Notes: a model not told the origin generated them from the sequence alone. A DNA stretch of 64,000 nucleotides from Bacillota bacterium (GCA_023414355.1 JAEZOB010000009.1:1-64000); one strand, 5' to 3'. Positions 8,133 to 18,208 are shown, counted from the stretch's first letter. Made by a program: numbers and translations.

Positions 8133-9086
8133 TTATAGGTGTTCGTTCCTGTCGGCAGTAATTAATGTACCGGTTCTTCCGTTGATTCCATCCTTTGCTT
8201 TCTCGAGAAGAGTAATCAGTGCGGTGCGGTTTGAAGCGGAGGAAGCAAATTCAAGTGCTGCTTGTACCTTTGGTAGCATGGAACCGGGCGCAAATTGCTT
8301 TTGTTTAATATATTCCTGTGCTTCGCTCACTGTCATACTGTCAAGCCATGTCACATCGGGTTTTCCGAAATTAATTGCTACTTTTTCGACTGCAGTCAAT
8401 ATAACTAAGAAATCTGCATTGATTTCCTGTGCTAACACACAGCTTGCAAAATCTTTATCAATGACAGCTCCCACACCTTTCAGATGATTGCCAATTCGGA
8501 TTACCGGTATACCTCCACCACCTGATGCTATGACAATTGCTCCGGCATTTAATAAACTTTTTATTGTGCTGATTTCAACAATTTCCTGAGGCCTTGGGGA
8601 AGCAACTACTCTGCGGTAACCTCTTCCGGCATCTTCCATTACTGTAAACCCTTTTTCTCGGGCGAGCATTACTTCATCTTCATTCATGTATTGACCGATG
8701 GGCTTCGTTGGATTTTTGAATGCAGGATCATTTTCATCTACTCGTACCTGTGTAATCACAGTCGCAACTGGCATATCGATACCACGGTTTAGCAGCTCTT
8801 CTCTTAATGCGTTCTGCAAATCGTAGCCTATATAAGCCTGGCTCATTGCTACACATACAGATAAAGGTGTAAAAGTAGGATGTTCGGGATTTTTACGTCC
8901 ATATTCACCCATTGCTTCATTGATCATACCAACCTGAGGCCCGTTTCCATGAGAAACGACTACCTCATGCCCTTCTTCGATTAAATCCGCAATTGCTTTT
9001 GAGGTGTTTTGAACAGCTATCATCTGTTCCGGTAGATTATTTCCTAGCGCGTTTCCACCTAATGCGATAACAATTCTTTTTTTCAT
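8133..9086 (-). CDS. yqeA: Carbamate kinase (YqeA/ArcC type)
   Basis: The 317-residue product converts carbamoyl phosphate and ADP to ATP, CO2 and ammonia. It starts with VIALGGNALG and has SHGNGPQVG and IASGGGGIPV, the substrate and nucleotide motifs of the amino-acid-kinase fold. AAGGAG precedes the ATG. It is the last gene of the minus-strand run ygeX-ygeY-ygeW-yqeA, 21 bases after ygeW, so its carbamoyl phosphate most likely comes from the YgeW carbamoyltransferase rather than from arginine deiminase. That makes this the ATP-yielding step of purine ring breakdown (inference from context). Confidence 0.9.
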   Translation of the reverse strand: MKKRIVIALGGNALGNNLPEQMIAVQNTSKAIADLIEEGHEVVVSHGNGPQVGMINEAMGEYGRKNPEHPTFTPLSVCVAMSQAYIGYDLQNALREELLNRGIDMPVATVITQVRVDENDPAFKNPTKPIGQYMNEDEVMLAREKGFTVMEDAGRGYRRVVASPRPQEIVEISTIKSLLNAGAIVIASGGGGIPVIRIGNHLKGVGAVIDKDFASCVLAQEINADFLVILTAVEKVAINFGKPDVTWLDSMTVSEAQEYIKQKQFAPGSMLPKVQAALEFASSASNRTALITLLEKAKDGINGRTGTLITADRNEHL

Positions 9087-9107
9087 GATTACTATCGCTC
9101 CTTTATC

Positions 9108-10301
9108 TTAATCAAATTTTCTTTTATCAGCACGCTCCTCTAAAGCTTTCAATGTTGCCTGAGGATTTTCAAATTTACTTAGGAATATCATGGCAGCAAT
9201 GATATATGGTTTATAACTGGCTTCCTTATAAAGAGGATTACGGTAACGGTCAAATACGGAAGCATCTACTTCACCTTCTTTACAGCTGACACCTGTAATA
9301 TCAGCCGGCAGGCAATGCATATAAAGAGCTTTTCCATCTTTCGTAAGCTTCATCATTTCTTCGGTACAAGCCCAGTCTTTGTGTTGTGCATTTTGCGCAA
9401 GTAATTCTTTTTCAAGAGCCTTGATACCATCGAAATCATTATTACCATATAAATCAGTACGTTTTTCCATGGCTTTGAAAGGAGCCCAGCTCTTGGGATA
9501 TACGATATCGGCATCTTTAAATGCCTCTGCCATATTGTTGGTCTTTGTAAAAGAACCACCGGATTTCTTAGCATTTGCTTTGGCAACTTCCTCTACATCT
9601 GCCATAACCTCATAGCCTTCCGGATGGGCAAGAACTACATCCATACCCATGCGAGTCATTAAGCCGATGATACCCTGAGGTACTGATAGAGGCTTGCCAT
9701 AAGAAGGGGAATATGCCCAGGACATAGCGATTTTCTTTCCCTTTAAATTTTCTACGCCGCCAAATTCATTGATAATGTGTAACATATCAGCCATTGCCTG
9801 CGTTGGGTGGTCGATATCACATTGTAAGTTAACAAGAGTAGGTCTTTGCTCTAATACGCCATCAATATTTCCAAGTCGGACTGCTTCGGATACTTCCTGC
9901 ATGTAGGTGTGACCCTTGCCGATATACATATCATCACGAATACCGATGATATCTGCCATGAAGGATACCATGTTTGCGGTTTCACGTACGGTCTCACCGT
10001 GAGCAATTTGAGATTTTCCTTCATCTAAATCCTGAACCTCAAGACCCAGTAAGTTACAAGCAGAGGCGAAGCTAAAACGGGTACGGGTGGAATTATCACG
10101 AAAGATCGAGATTCCAAGACCGCTCTCAAAAACTTTAGTAGAAATATTATTTTCTCTCATATAACGTAATGCTTCTGCAATAGTGAATACAGCTTCGATT
10201 TCATCATCAGTTTTATCCCAGGTTAATAAGAAATCGTTATTATACATTTCTTTAAAATTTAATTTGTTCAGCTTCTCGATATAGGCATTCAGTGTTTTCA
10301 T
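9108..10301 (-). CDS. ygeW: Knotted carbamoyltransferase YgeW
   Basis: The 397-residue product belongs to the YgeW family of aspartate/ornithine-carbamoyltransferase-like proteins with a trefoil knot. FRDNSTRTRFSF is the phosphate-binding loop, DIDHPTQAMADM the HPxQ region and MHCLPAD the C-terminal motif. The true substrate of YgeW is not firmly established; in purine clusters it is thought to move a carbamoyl group from an ureido-type intermediate to phosphate. I start it at 10301, which gives the same length as E. coli YgeW and has AAAGGAGA upstream; the longer frame from 10352 has no ribosome site. Confidence 0.9.
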   Translation of the reverse strand: MKTLNAYIEKLNKLNFKEMYNNDFLLTWDKTDDEIEAVFTIAEALRYMRENNISTKVFESGLGISIFRDNSTRTRFSFASACNLLGLEVQDLDEGKSQIAHGETVRETANMVSFMADIIGIRDDMYIGKGHTYMQEVSEAVRLGNIDGVLEQRPTLVNLQCDIDHPTQAMADMLHIINEFGGVENLKGKKIAMSWAYSPSYGKPLSVPQGIIGLMTRMGMDVVLAHPEGYEVMADVEEVAKANAKKSGGSFTKTNNMAEAFKDADIVYPKSWAPFKAMEKRTDLYGNNDFDGIKALEKELLAQNAQHKDWACTEEMMKLTKDGKALYMHCLPADITGVSCKEGEVDASVFDRYRNPLYKEASYKPYIIAAMIFLSKFENPQATLKALEERADKRKFD

Positions 10302-10357
10302 TTCATGATTCTCCTTTAGGTTTTCTGATGGGTTGAGTGGTGCGGAATACAAATTAA

Positions 10358-11659
10358 TTATTTATAATATAAGGTTGGAAGAGCAGCATATACAGCAGCA
10401 CACTTTACTAAATCTTCTTTGTAGGTTTTTTCATTGGGAGCGTGTGCCTGTGCTTCTGCACCGGGGCCAAATCCGATACAAGGAATTCCGTTGCGACCCA
10501 TAATGGACACACCGTTTGTGGAGAAGGTCCATTTGTCGGTAAGTGGACGTGCCTTACGCATAGCATCAGCATCCTTTGCACCACTGCGTGTTGTGCCATA
10601 AAGATTAGTATAAGCTTCCACCATTGCTTTGGTTACCTTGTGATCTTCAGGTATTACCCATGTCGGGAAGTAACATTCAATAGGATATACAAGATTAGTG
10701 TAGCTTGGTCTGTCGTACTCATACATGCTTACGGTAGCATTATATTTTTTTACGAAAGGAAGCTGACGAATTTCGTCAAGGCAGCTTTCCCAAGTCTCAC
10801 CGGCTGTCATACGGCGGTCTAGAGATACAGAACAAGAATCAGCTACTGCACAACGGCTGGGAGAAGTAAAGAATATCTCGGAAGTGGTTACTGTTCCACG
10901 TCCTAAGAAATTAGCTTCCTTCCATTTGTCGTTGTATTTTTTGTCCAACATTTTCACTAAACCTTTAATCTCATTGCTGTCAGCATCGTTTTCGTTAAGA
11001 GCACGGACATTTTGGAGGATATCAGCCATTTTATAAATAGCATTATCACCGCGTTCAGGAGCAGAACCATGGCAGGAAACGCCTTGAACATCAATGCGGA
11101 TTTCCATACGACCACGTTGTCCGCGGTAAATACCGCCGTCGGTAGGCTCTGTTGATACAACAAATTCAGGTCTTACTTTGTTTTCGTTGATAATATACTG
11201 CCAGCAAAGTCCGTCACAATCTTCTTCTTGTACAGTTCCGGTTACTAAGACAGTATATGTCTCATTCAATAAACCAAGATCCTTCATGATTTTTGCACCG
11301 TATACAGCTGATACGATACCACCTAACTGGTCAGAAGTACCACGTCCTCCGATTTCTTCTTCGTTTTCATAGCCTTCATAGGGATCAAAATTCCAATTTG
11401 CTCTGTTACCGATGCCTACAGTATCAATATGGGCATCATAGCCAATTAAGGTTTTACCGGTTCCCATATAACCTAACACATTACCCATTGGATCAATTTC
11501 AACCTTATTAAAACCTAAAGTCTTCATTTCTGCTTCGATACGTTTGATATGACCTTCTTCGCCACAGCTTTCTCCGGGGATTGCTACTAAATCTCTTAAA
11601 AACTTAATCATATCCGGGAGATATGCATTCGCTGCTTCTTTAATTTTGCTATAATCCAT
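10358..11659 (-). CDS. ygeY: YgeY family M20-type hydrolase of purine/selenium clusters
   Basis: A 433-residue zinc-dependent M20-family amidohydrolase. Metal and catalytic residues appear as YDAHIDTVG (His77, Asp79), GRGTSDQLGG (Asp110), TEPTDGG, and AHAPNE at the C-terminus. YgeY is named for its link with selenium-dependent Mo hydroxylases and urate-degradation clusters, where it probably hydrolyses an acyclic amide or carbamoyl intermediate. It has a good ribosome site (GGGAGGA) and is followed 56 bases later by ygeW on the same strand. Confidence 0.9.
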   Translation of the reverse strand: MDYSKIKEAANAYLPDMIKFLRDLVAIPGESCGEEGHIKRIEAEMKTLGFNKVEIDPMGNVLGYMGTGKTLIGYDAHIDTVGIGNRANWNFDPYEGYENEEEIGGRGTSDQLGGIVSAVYGAKIMKDLGLLNETYTVLVTGTVQEEDCDGLCWQYIINENKVRPEFVVSTEPTDGGIYRGQRGRMEIRIDVQGVSCHGSAPERGDNAIYKMADILQNVRALNENDADSNEIKGLVKMLDKKYNDKWKEANFLGRGTVTTSEIFFTSPSRCAVADSCSVSLDRRMTAGETWESCLDEIRQLPFVKKYNATVSMYEYDRPSYTNLVYPIECYFPTWVIPEDHKVTKAMVEAYTNLYGTTRSGAKDADAMRKARPLTDKWTFSTNGVSIMGRNGIPCIGFGPGAEAQAHAPNEKTYKEDLVKCAAVYAALPTLYYK

Positions 11660-11798
11660 TTTAATCCTCCCTATTTACATTCTATTCATTATATGATGTT
11701 CATAGCTTGTCTGCTTTATTAACCTTATAATATATGTATTGCTTTGAAACAAGAATTTAAAGAGTGCTTCAAGAAATTAGGTTAGCGGAATAAATCGT

Positions 11799-13004
11799 TT
11801 AATATTGTTTTCCGCCCCATACGATTTCTTTATAACGGTCCGGATCAGTATCGCCTTCCGTAGAGAATAACAGTACCTTTGAGGTATGATTTAATTTTAA
11901 GGTCTCTTTTAAATCGGATAACTCAGGTCTTGTCATAATTGAATATAAAACTCCAAAGGGGGCTGCACCTGATTCGCCGGAAACAACCTGCACATCACCT
12001 TTGATCGGAGCACTTAAAATTCTCATTCCTTCAGCAGCAACGGAATCCGGTGCAGCAACAAAAACAGAAACATGATTCTTTAAAATATCCCAGGAAATAG
12101 TATTGGGTTCTCCACAGGCTAAGCCTGCCATAATCGTTTCCATATCACCCTCTACAATTCTTTCCTCACCATCACCTGCCACAGCACCCTTATATAGACA
12201 GGCAGCAGCATCCGCTTCTACAACGATTACAGTAGGAGGATTTTGTGGATACTTATTGGCGAAGTAACCTTGCACCGCACCTGCCAGGGAGCCTACACCT
12301 GCCTGAACAAAAACATGAGTCGGACAATCGACACCGACTTCGGCTAATTGTTCACTTGCTTCCATAACCATAGTGCCATAGCCCTGCATAATCCAGGAGG
12401 GAATTTCTTCGTAGCCTTCCCAGGCAGTATCCTGAACGACCACACCGTTTGGTGTTTTGGCAGCAGCTACAGCGGCCATACGAACACATTCGTCATAATT
12501 TACCTCTTCAATTGTTGCGGTTGCGCCTTCTGCCTTGATATTATCCAGACGGGTCTGGGTAGAACCCTTGGGCATATAGACAACCGCTTTCTGCTTTAAT
12601 CTGTTCGCAGCCCATGCCACTCCGCGCCCGTGATTGCCATCGGTGGCAGTAAAAAAAGTTGCCTGACCGAATTCTTCTCTGAGCTGATCCGAGGTTAAGG
12701 TTTTAAAATCAAGTTCAGATACATCCTTTCCGATTTTGCTTGCGATATAACGAGCCATAGCAAAGGAACCGCCTAACACTTTAAAAGCATTAAGATCAAA
12801 TCGATATGATTCATCCTTGACAAATATGTCTCCAAGACCTAAATACTTTGCCATATTAGACAGATGAGCTAAAGGAGTTCTTTCGTACCCGGGAATGGTT
12901 TGATGAAAGGCTCTTGCTTTTTTGACCTCTGATAAATCCATTACCTTCAGATTTGCATCGTTAGTTTTGGGCATGGTATTTTGCACCCACTTTATTTCTT
13001 TCAT
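11799..13004 (-). CDS. ygeX: Diaminopropionate ammonia-lyase
   Basis: A PLP enzyme of 401 residues that splits 2,3-diaminopropionate into pyruvate and two ammonia. The PLP lysine is Lys75 in DLNAFKVLGGS and the phosphate-binding glycine loop appears in FVQAGVGSLAG. It is the first gene of the minus-strand operon, with TTAGGAGGT before its ATG. In urate-degrading clusters diaminopropionate is thought to be the last organic intermediate from the purine skeleton, so this gene links the pathway to central metabolism. A 139-base gap separates it from ygeY. The alternative symbol is dpaL. Confidence 0.92.
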   Translation of the reverse strand: MKEIKWVQNTMPKTNDANLKVMDLSEVKKARAFHQTIPGYERTPLAHLSNMAKYLGLGDIFVKDESYRFDLNAFKVLGGSFAMARYIASKIGKDVSELDFKTLTSDQLREEFGQATFFTATDGNHGRGVAWAANRLKQKAVVYMPKGSTQTRLDNIKAEGATATIEEVNYDECVRMAAVAAAKTPNGVVVQDTAWEGYEEIPSWIMQGYGTMVMEASEQLAEVGVDCPTHVFVQAGVGSLAGAVQGYFANKYPQNPPTVIVVEADAAACLYKGAVAGDGEERIVEGDMETIMAGLACGEPNTISWDILKNHVSVFVAAPDSVAAEGMRILSAPIKGDVQVVSGESGAAPFGVLYSIMTRPELSDLKETLKLNHTSKVLLFSTEGDTDPDRYKEIVWGGKQY

Positions 13005-13351
13005 AAGGACCTCCTAAACCGCAATTATATAGTGGCATTGAAAATAGAAAATGTTTATAACCGAATGGACTCTGTTACCAATCAGTGAATTCATAATAAC
13101 TCACAATTTGTTTCGTGATTGTTAAATATTCCTGTCTTTAAACCATATAAAAAATTATATGTCGTTATTTCTCATGATATCATATTCGAAAGAAAAATCA
13201 ACATTAATTTAGAAAGTACACAAAAAAATAGAATTTTAAAAAAGTCAAAATGACCGTATTACTTTCTGGTAAAGGTAAAGTGTTGATCTGAAAAGAGTAA
13301 TAATGCATAAAAAGTATTACAAAAACAAATAATAATAGTGTATTAGTTATA

Positions 13352-13372
13352 ATAACACATAGAATGTGTTAT
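13352..13372. promoter_or_regulatory. Palindrome upstream of the ssnA promoter, possible operator
   Basis: ATAACACAT-AGA-ATGTGTTAT is a perfect 9-bp inverted repeat with a 3-base centre. It sits 32 bases upstream of the ssnA -35 box, in the roughly 500-bp divergent region between ygeX and ssnA. The rest of that region is very AT-rich with no open reading frame that I can support. The arms and spacing suit a dimeric activator or repressor; the protein is unknown. Confidence 0.4.
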
Positions 13373-13404
13373 GCATAATTGTAATTTACAAATATTTTCA
13401 TAGA

Positions 13405-13433
13405 TTGATTAATCAAACAACTTGATGTATAAT
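13405..13433 (+). promoter_or_regulatory. Sigma-A promoter of ssnA-ygfK with embedded palindrome
   Basis: TTGATT (13405-13410), a 17-base spacer and TATAAT (13428-13433) make a near-consensus promoter about 70 bases before ssnA. TTGATTAATCAA at 13405-13416 is a perfect 12-bp palindrome lying over the -35 box, a classical repressor position. TTGATGTATAATAA over the -10 box is shared with the xdhA promoter. Confidence 0.65.
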
Positions 13434-13503
13434 AAATATAATTATTATTCTGCTGCAAAAAATATAGTAAAGGTTGATTTGTACACCGAGAAAGGGAGAA
13501 ACA

Positions 13504-14835
13504 ATGATACTAATAGGTAATGGTAAAGTAATTACAAGAAATATGGAAATACCGTTCATTGAAAATGGTGCAGTCCTTGTAGCAGGAACACGCATTTTGA
13601 AAGTAGGTAATTTGGAAGATCTAAAGAATAAACATGCGGATGCTGAATTTGTTGATGCAAAAGGCGGACTGATCATGCCTGGTCTGATCAATACACATAA
13701 CCATATCTATAGTGCCATGGCAAGAGGCTTATCCATTAATGGATATAATCCTAAGGGTTTTCTCGACATCCTGGATGGACTGTGGTGGAATATTGACAGG
13801 CACCTTACACTCTTGCAGACAAAGCAAAGTGCAATAGCAACTTATATTGATTGTATCAAAAATGGTGTAACAACTGTATTTGATCATCATGCAAGTTTTG
13901 GAAGCATCGAAAACAGCTTATTTACGATAGCAGATGCGGCTAAAGAACTGGGTGTTCGCACCTGCCTATGTTATGAAGTTTCCGATCGTGACGGAGAGGA
14001 AAAGATGCGGGCAGCTGTCAAAGAGAATGCTGATTTTATCAAGCATACTGCAAAGCAGGCAGATGATATGCAAAAAGCAATGATGGGTATGCATGCGGCA
14101 TTTACTATTTCGGATGAAACCTTTGCTATATGCAGGGAAATGATACCAAAGAATGTTGGATATCACATCCATGTTGCTGAGGGAATTGAAGATTTACATG
14201 CTTCCCTTAAAAAACACGGGAAACGTATCGTCAACCGTCTGATGGATCAAGGAATTTTAGGACCTAAAACGATTACAGCCCATTGCATCTATATCAATTC
14301 TCAGGAAATGGATTTGCTCAAAGAAACAGATACAATGGTAGTGCATAATCCGGAATCCAATATGGGCAATGCTTGTGGATGCCCTCCCACAATGGAAATC
14401 TTTAAACGAGGAATTCTAACCGGTCTGGGAACAGATGGGTATACCAATGATATGTTTGAGTCTTATAAGGTGGCAAATGTGTTGCACAAGCACTCTTTGT
14501 GTGACGCGAATGCTGCCTGGAGCGAGGTACCGGCAATGCTTTTTGAAGGCAATGCTAAGATTGCCAACCGTTATTTTGATACGCCTTTGGGTGTTTTAAA
14601 GGAAGGGGCAGCTGCTGATATCGTAATTGCAGATTATGATCCACTTACACCAATGACCAAAGATAATATCAATAGTCATCTGCTATTCGGAGTAAATGGA
14701 AGTAAAATTGTTACCACCATGATTAATGGAAAGATACTAATGAAGAATAGAGAGTTATTATATATTGATGAAGCGAAAGCAATGGCAGATTGCAGGCAGC
14801 AGACGGAGCTTTTAAAAATGAGTATTAATAAGTAG
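13504..14835 (+). CDS. ssnA: Putative aminohydrolase SsnA
   Basis: The 443-residue product is an amidohydrolase of the chlorohydrolase/deaminase type, matching E. coli SsnA in length. It has the metal motif GLINTHNHIYSA, followed by GMHAAF, HIHVAEG, TAHCIY and the catalytic Asp in GLGTDGYTN. SsnA has long been a family of unknown substrate that travels with ygfK, xdh and hyuA; genetic work on gut anaerobes places it in purine or urate ring opening. ATG 13504 is chosen because AAAGGGAG precedes it. It is 12 bases from ygfK and clearly co-transcribed. Confidence 0.9.
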   Translation: MILIGNGKVITRNMEIPFIENGAVLVAGTRILKVGNLEDLKNKHADAEFVDAKGGLIMPGLINTHNHIYSAMARGLSINGYNPKGFLDILDGLWWNIDRHLTLLQTKQSAIATYIDCIKNGVTTVFDHHASFGSIENSLFTIADAAKELGVRTCLCYEVSDRDGEEKMRAAVKENADFIKHTAKQADDMQKAMMGMHAAFTISDETFAICREMIPKNVGYHIHVAEGIEDLHASLKKHGKRIVNRLMDQGILGPKTITAHCIYINSQEMDLLKETDTMVVHNPESNMGNACGCPPTMEIFKRGILTGLGTDGYTNDMFESYKVANVLHKHSLCDANAAWSEVPAMLFEGNAKIANRYFDTPLGVLKEGAAADIVIADYDPLTPMTKDNINSHLLFGVNGSKIVTTMINGKILMKNRELLYIDEAKAMADCRQQTELLKMSINK

Positions 14836-14847
14836 GAGGAAACCCAT

Positions 14848-17841
14848 ATGGGAGACAGGATGACACCAATCCCATTTCATAATCTTATGGAATGGATATT
14901 TGCAGAGAAGAAGAATTCGGGACGAGTGTTCGGAGTGAGAGAGCCCTTTATGAAGAAGAACGATAAGGTGCTCCATCTATTTGGTGAGAAGATTGAAACT
15001 CCTTACGGTCCGGCTGCAGGTCCTAATACACAGCTGGCTCAAAACATCATCGCAGCCTATTACTCCGGTAGCAGATTTTTTGAATTAAAGACAGTACAGA
15101 TTATTGATGGAGAAGATTTGCCGGTGAATAAGCCTTGCATTTTGGCAGAGGATGAAGGTTATAATTGTGAGTGGTCAACAGAGCTGCGAGTGCATGAGGC
15201 TTTGAATGAATATGTGAAAGCATGGATTGCATTAAAGGTTTTATCGAAGGAATTTGGTTTAGGAGCAGAAGACGGTTTTGTATTTAATATGAGTGTCGGG
15301 TATGACTTGAAAGGTATTCAATCAGAGAAGGTGAATACGTTTATTGATCATATTATGGATGCGAAGAATACTCCTATTTGGGAGGAATGTATCACCTATC
15401 TTTTGGAGCATGTTTCAGAATTTCAAAACATTAATAAAGAATATATTGAAGAGATATCCGGGAAAGTATGTACATCGATCACCGTATCAACCTTACACGG
15501 ATGCCCTCCGGAGGAAATAGAAAGTATCGCGTCTTATTTGCTGAAGGAGAAGCATTTAAATACTTATGTAAAGTGTAATCCTACACTTTTAGGCTATGAA
15601 ACTGCACGTGAAATTATGGACAGCACCGGATTTGATTATGTGTCCTTTGGTGAATTCCATTTTAAGGATGATTTGCAATTTAAGGATGCTGTTCCTATGC
15701 TTCAAAGATTGCAGAAAAAGGCTGATTTATTAGGTCTGGAATTCGGTGTTAAGCTGACGAATACATTCCCGGTCGATGTGACACAGGGTGAGCTTCCAAG
15801 TGAAGAAATGTACATGTCAGGCCGCTCCTTATGTGCACTATCTTTATCTGTAGCCTATAAGCTTGCCATGGCATTTGACGGAAACTTACGCATCTCATTT
15901 TCCGGTGGTGCTGACTATTTCAATATCGATAAAATATTTCAGTTGGGTATCTGGCCAATTACAATGGCAACGACCTTCTTGAAAACAGGCGGTTATCAAA
16001 GAGGAAAACAGATTGCAGAGAAATTGGAGAAATTAGAATACAAGGATTTTTCAGGTGTTGATGTAGAGGCTCTGGAAAGATTAATAAAAGAAATTAAAAT
16101 TGATCCGCATCATACCAAGAGTGCCAAACCGCTGCCTACAAGAAAAATAGATAAAAAGGTTCCTCTTCTCAGTTGCTTTACAACACCATGCAGTGAGGGA
16201 TGTCCCATTCATCAAGATATACCCGCTTATTTGAAGCTTGTGAAGGAAGGCAAGTATACAGAAGCTCTGGAAGTAATCACAGATAAAAATGCACTTCCAT
16301 TTATCACCGGTACAATCTGCAGTCATACATGTATGAGTAAGTGTACCCGTAATTATTACGACGAATCCATTCATATCCGCAGTGTGAAACTGATAGCTGC
16401 AGAAAATGGTTATGATAAGCTTTATCAAGAGTTAAAAGGTTCTGATCAACATAAGGATAAAAATGTTGCTATCGTAGGAGCAGGTCCTGCAGGTATCGCT
16501 TGTGCATTCTTTTTGGCAAGAGAAGGAGCGAAGGTAACTGTTTTTGAAAAAAGAGCAGAAGCCGGTGGTATTGTGAAATATGTCATACCGGCTTTCCGCA
16601 TCTCGGACGAAGCCATCGATAAGGATGTACAGCTTGCAGTGAAATTAGGTGTGAAGTTTGAATATAATCATGAAATAAAGAGCTTGGACGAACTGAAAGC
16701 CGCCGGATTTGATGCAATTGTACTTGCGGTAGGAGCAACGAAGAGCATAGCAATCGGAATTGACAGTGACAATGAAATGAACGCAATCGAATTCCTGGAT
16801 GCATGTAAAAATGCACCTGAGACAGTAAACCTTGGTAAAAATGTCGTGGTGATCGGTGCCGGAAATACGGCAATGGATGTAGCAAGAGCGGCAAAGAGAA
16901 TGCCCGGAGTAGAGAATGTATCCATAGTGTATCGCCGTACAGTCAAATATATGCCGGCAGATGAAGAGGAGCTGGATCTGGCGGTGGAGGACGGTGTTGA
17001 ACTTAAGGTTCTACTCGCTCCTGTTGCTCAAAAGAACGGTAAATTGAAGTGCCATAAAGTGGTTCTTGGCGATATGGATGCTTCCGGGAGACAGCAGCCA
17101 ATCGTGACCGAAGAAGAAGTAGTAATTGATGCGGATACGGTTATTGCAGCGCTTGGCGAGAAGGTGGACGGAGCGTTTTATGAGAAGCTGGGACTGGAGA
17201 TCACTGACCGTGGACAGGTGTTAATGAAACGTGAGAAAATGGAGTCTTCCATACCAAATGTCTATGTAATCGGAGATGGTGCAAATGGTGCGGCAACTGT
17301 TGTAGAGGCGATTCGTGATGCTTCTGTTGCAGCCAACTCAATTTTAGGTCTTGAACCAAGAAAAGTAATCGAGCTTGCAAGTGATAAGGAAAAGGTCGGT
17401 GAAAAGAAAGGGGTCTTAGTACACGCTGGGGAACCTAAGCAGGAAGCGGATCGTTGCCTTGAGTGTAATCAGGTATGCGAAGCCTGCGTGGATGTGTGTC
17501 CGAATAGAGCGAATATATCGATCAAGGTTTCTGGTATGCGTATGCCGCAGATTCTTCATGTGGATTATATGTGTAATGAATGCGGTAATTGTAAGAGTTT
17601 TTGCCCTTATGACAGTTCACCATACAAAGAAAAGATCACTTTATTCCATACCTTAGCTGATTTTGAGGATAGCAAGAACGAAGGCTTTGTACTACTGGAC
17701 GAGGATAAGTTACTGTTCAGAGTGAGATTTGGCAACATGGCAAAGGATGTAGAAATTAAGAACTGTGATTTGGATGAGGACATTAAGAATTTTATTTTAG
17801 CAGTTTATAAGAATTATCGCTATATCATGATGAAAGCGTGA
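14848..17841 (+). CDS. ygfK: YgfK, putative selenate reductase subunit (FAD/Fe-S reductase)
   Basis: A 997-residue multidomain reductase. Residues 1 to about 430 resemble a TIM-barrel dihydroorotate/dihydropyrimidine-dehydrogenase-like domain. About 440-540 is a Cys-rich 4Fe-4S segment (PCSEGCPIHQDIPAYLK, then ICSHTCMSKC). About 545-830 is a glutamate-synthase-like pyridine nucleotide reductase with VAIVGAGPAGIACAFF and VVVIGAGNTAMDVARAAK. The C-terminus has more ferredoxin-like Cys clusters (CNQVCEACVDVCPN and CNECGNCKSFCPY). The 'selenate reductase' name is historical; its resemblance to dihydropyrimidine dehydrogenase and its neighbours suggest reduction of a purine-derived ring before hydantoinase cleavage (inference). 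AGGAGG precedes the ATG. Confidence 0.9.
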   Translation: MGDRMTPIPFHNLMEWIFAEKKNSGRVFGVREPFMKKNDKVLHLFGEKIETPYGPAAGPNTQLAQNIIAAYYSGSRFFELKTVQIIDGEDLPVNKPCILAEDEGYNCEWSTELRVHEALNEYVKAWIALKVLSKEFGLGAEDGFVFNMSVGYDLKGIQSEKVNTFIDHIMDAKNTPIWEECITYLLEHVSEFQNINKEYIEEISGKVCTSITVSTLHGCPPEEIESIASYLLKEKHLNTYVKCNPTLLGYETAREIMDSTGFDYVSFGEFHFKDDLQFKDAVPMLQRLQKKADLLGLEFGVKLTNTFPVDVTQGELPSEEMYMSGRSLCALSLSVAYKLAMAFDGNLRISFSGGADYFNIDKIFQLGIWPITMATTFLKTGGYQRGKQIAEKLEKLEYKDFSGVDVEALERLIKEIKIDPHHTKSAKPLPTRKIDKKVPLLSCFTTPCSEGCPIHQDIPAYLKLVKEGKYTEALEVITDKNALPFITGTICSHTCMSKCTRNYYDESIHIRSVKLIAAENGYDKLYQELKGSDQHKDKNVAIVGAGPAGIACAFFLAREGAKVTVFEKRAEAGGIVKYVIPAFRISDEAIDKDVQLAVKLGVKFEYNHEIKSLDELKAAGFDAIVLAVGATKSIAIGIDSDNEMNAIEFLDACKNAPETVNLGKNVVVIGAGNTAMDVARAAKRMPGVENVSIVYRRTVKYMPADEEELDLAVEDGVELKVLLAPVAQKNGKLKCHKVVLGDMDASGRQQPIVTEEEVVIDADTVIAALGEKVDGAFYEKLGLEITDRGQVLMKREKMESSIPNVYVIGDGANGAATVVEAIRDASVAANSILGLEPRKVIELASDKEKVGEKKGVLVHAGEPKQEADRCLECNQVCEACVDVCPNRANISIKVSGMRMPQILHVDYMCNECGNCKSFCPYDSSPYKEKITLFHTLADFEDSKNEGFVLLDEDKLLFRVRFGNMAKDVEIKNCDLDEDIKNFILAVYKNYRYIMMKA

Positions 17842-17849
17842 AAATAATC

Positions 17850-17997
17850 TGACATAATGCTGCAAAACAGCATCTCAAATAATCGAGAAGAACAAGGTGT
17901 GAGTGCCATAGACGTGAATTTATGAATTGTTAAATTCACGTTACGAACATTCGCAGTTCTTCCATAGTGTGAAGATGCTTCTTCTTCACACTTCCTA
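17850..17997. repeat. Modular palindromic element, copy A1 (tandem)
   Basis: This unit is an ordered set of hairpins: ATGCTGCAAAACAGCAT; a closing pair GAAGAAC with GTTCTTC; an inner ACGTGAATTT with AAATTCACGT; and GTGTGAAG with CTTCACAC. It is nearly identical over most of its length to the next unit (A2) and has inverted copies at 28545-28625 and 31088-31203. The latter also starts with the ATGCTGC hairpin. The element lies in the 367-bp gap between ygfK and hyuA. Confidence 0.8.
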
Positions 17998-18173
17998 ACA
18001 TGATGCTACAAAACAGCATCTCAAATAATTGAGAAGAACAAGGTGTGAGTGCCATAGACGTGAATTTATGAATTGTTAAATTCACGTTACGAACATCGCA
18101 GTTCTTCCATAGTGTGAAGATGCTTTTCAGGATCATTCTGGTACATTCAGAATGATTTTCACACTTTTCACAT
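17998..18173. repeat. Modular palindromic element, copy A2 (tandem)
   Basis: This is the second direct copy. It differs from A1 by a few substitutions, one missing base in the GAACATCGCAG segment, and an extra inner hairpin (ATCATTCTG with CAGAATGAT) placed inside the last stem. The same extra hairpin occurs in the inverted copy at 31088-31203. It ends 35 bases before hyuA. Confidence 0.8.
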
Positions 18174-18208
18174 ATTGCGCTTGACTATATTAAGCATGGA
18201 GGTTTCCT

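Noticed and set aside
17850..18173. Tandem 150-bp units considered as a riboswitch pair for hyuA
   Set aside because: Inverted copies before other genes face the opposite way, hairpins are gained and lost, and no riboswitch core was recognised.
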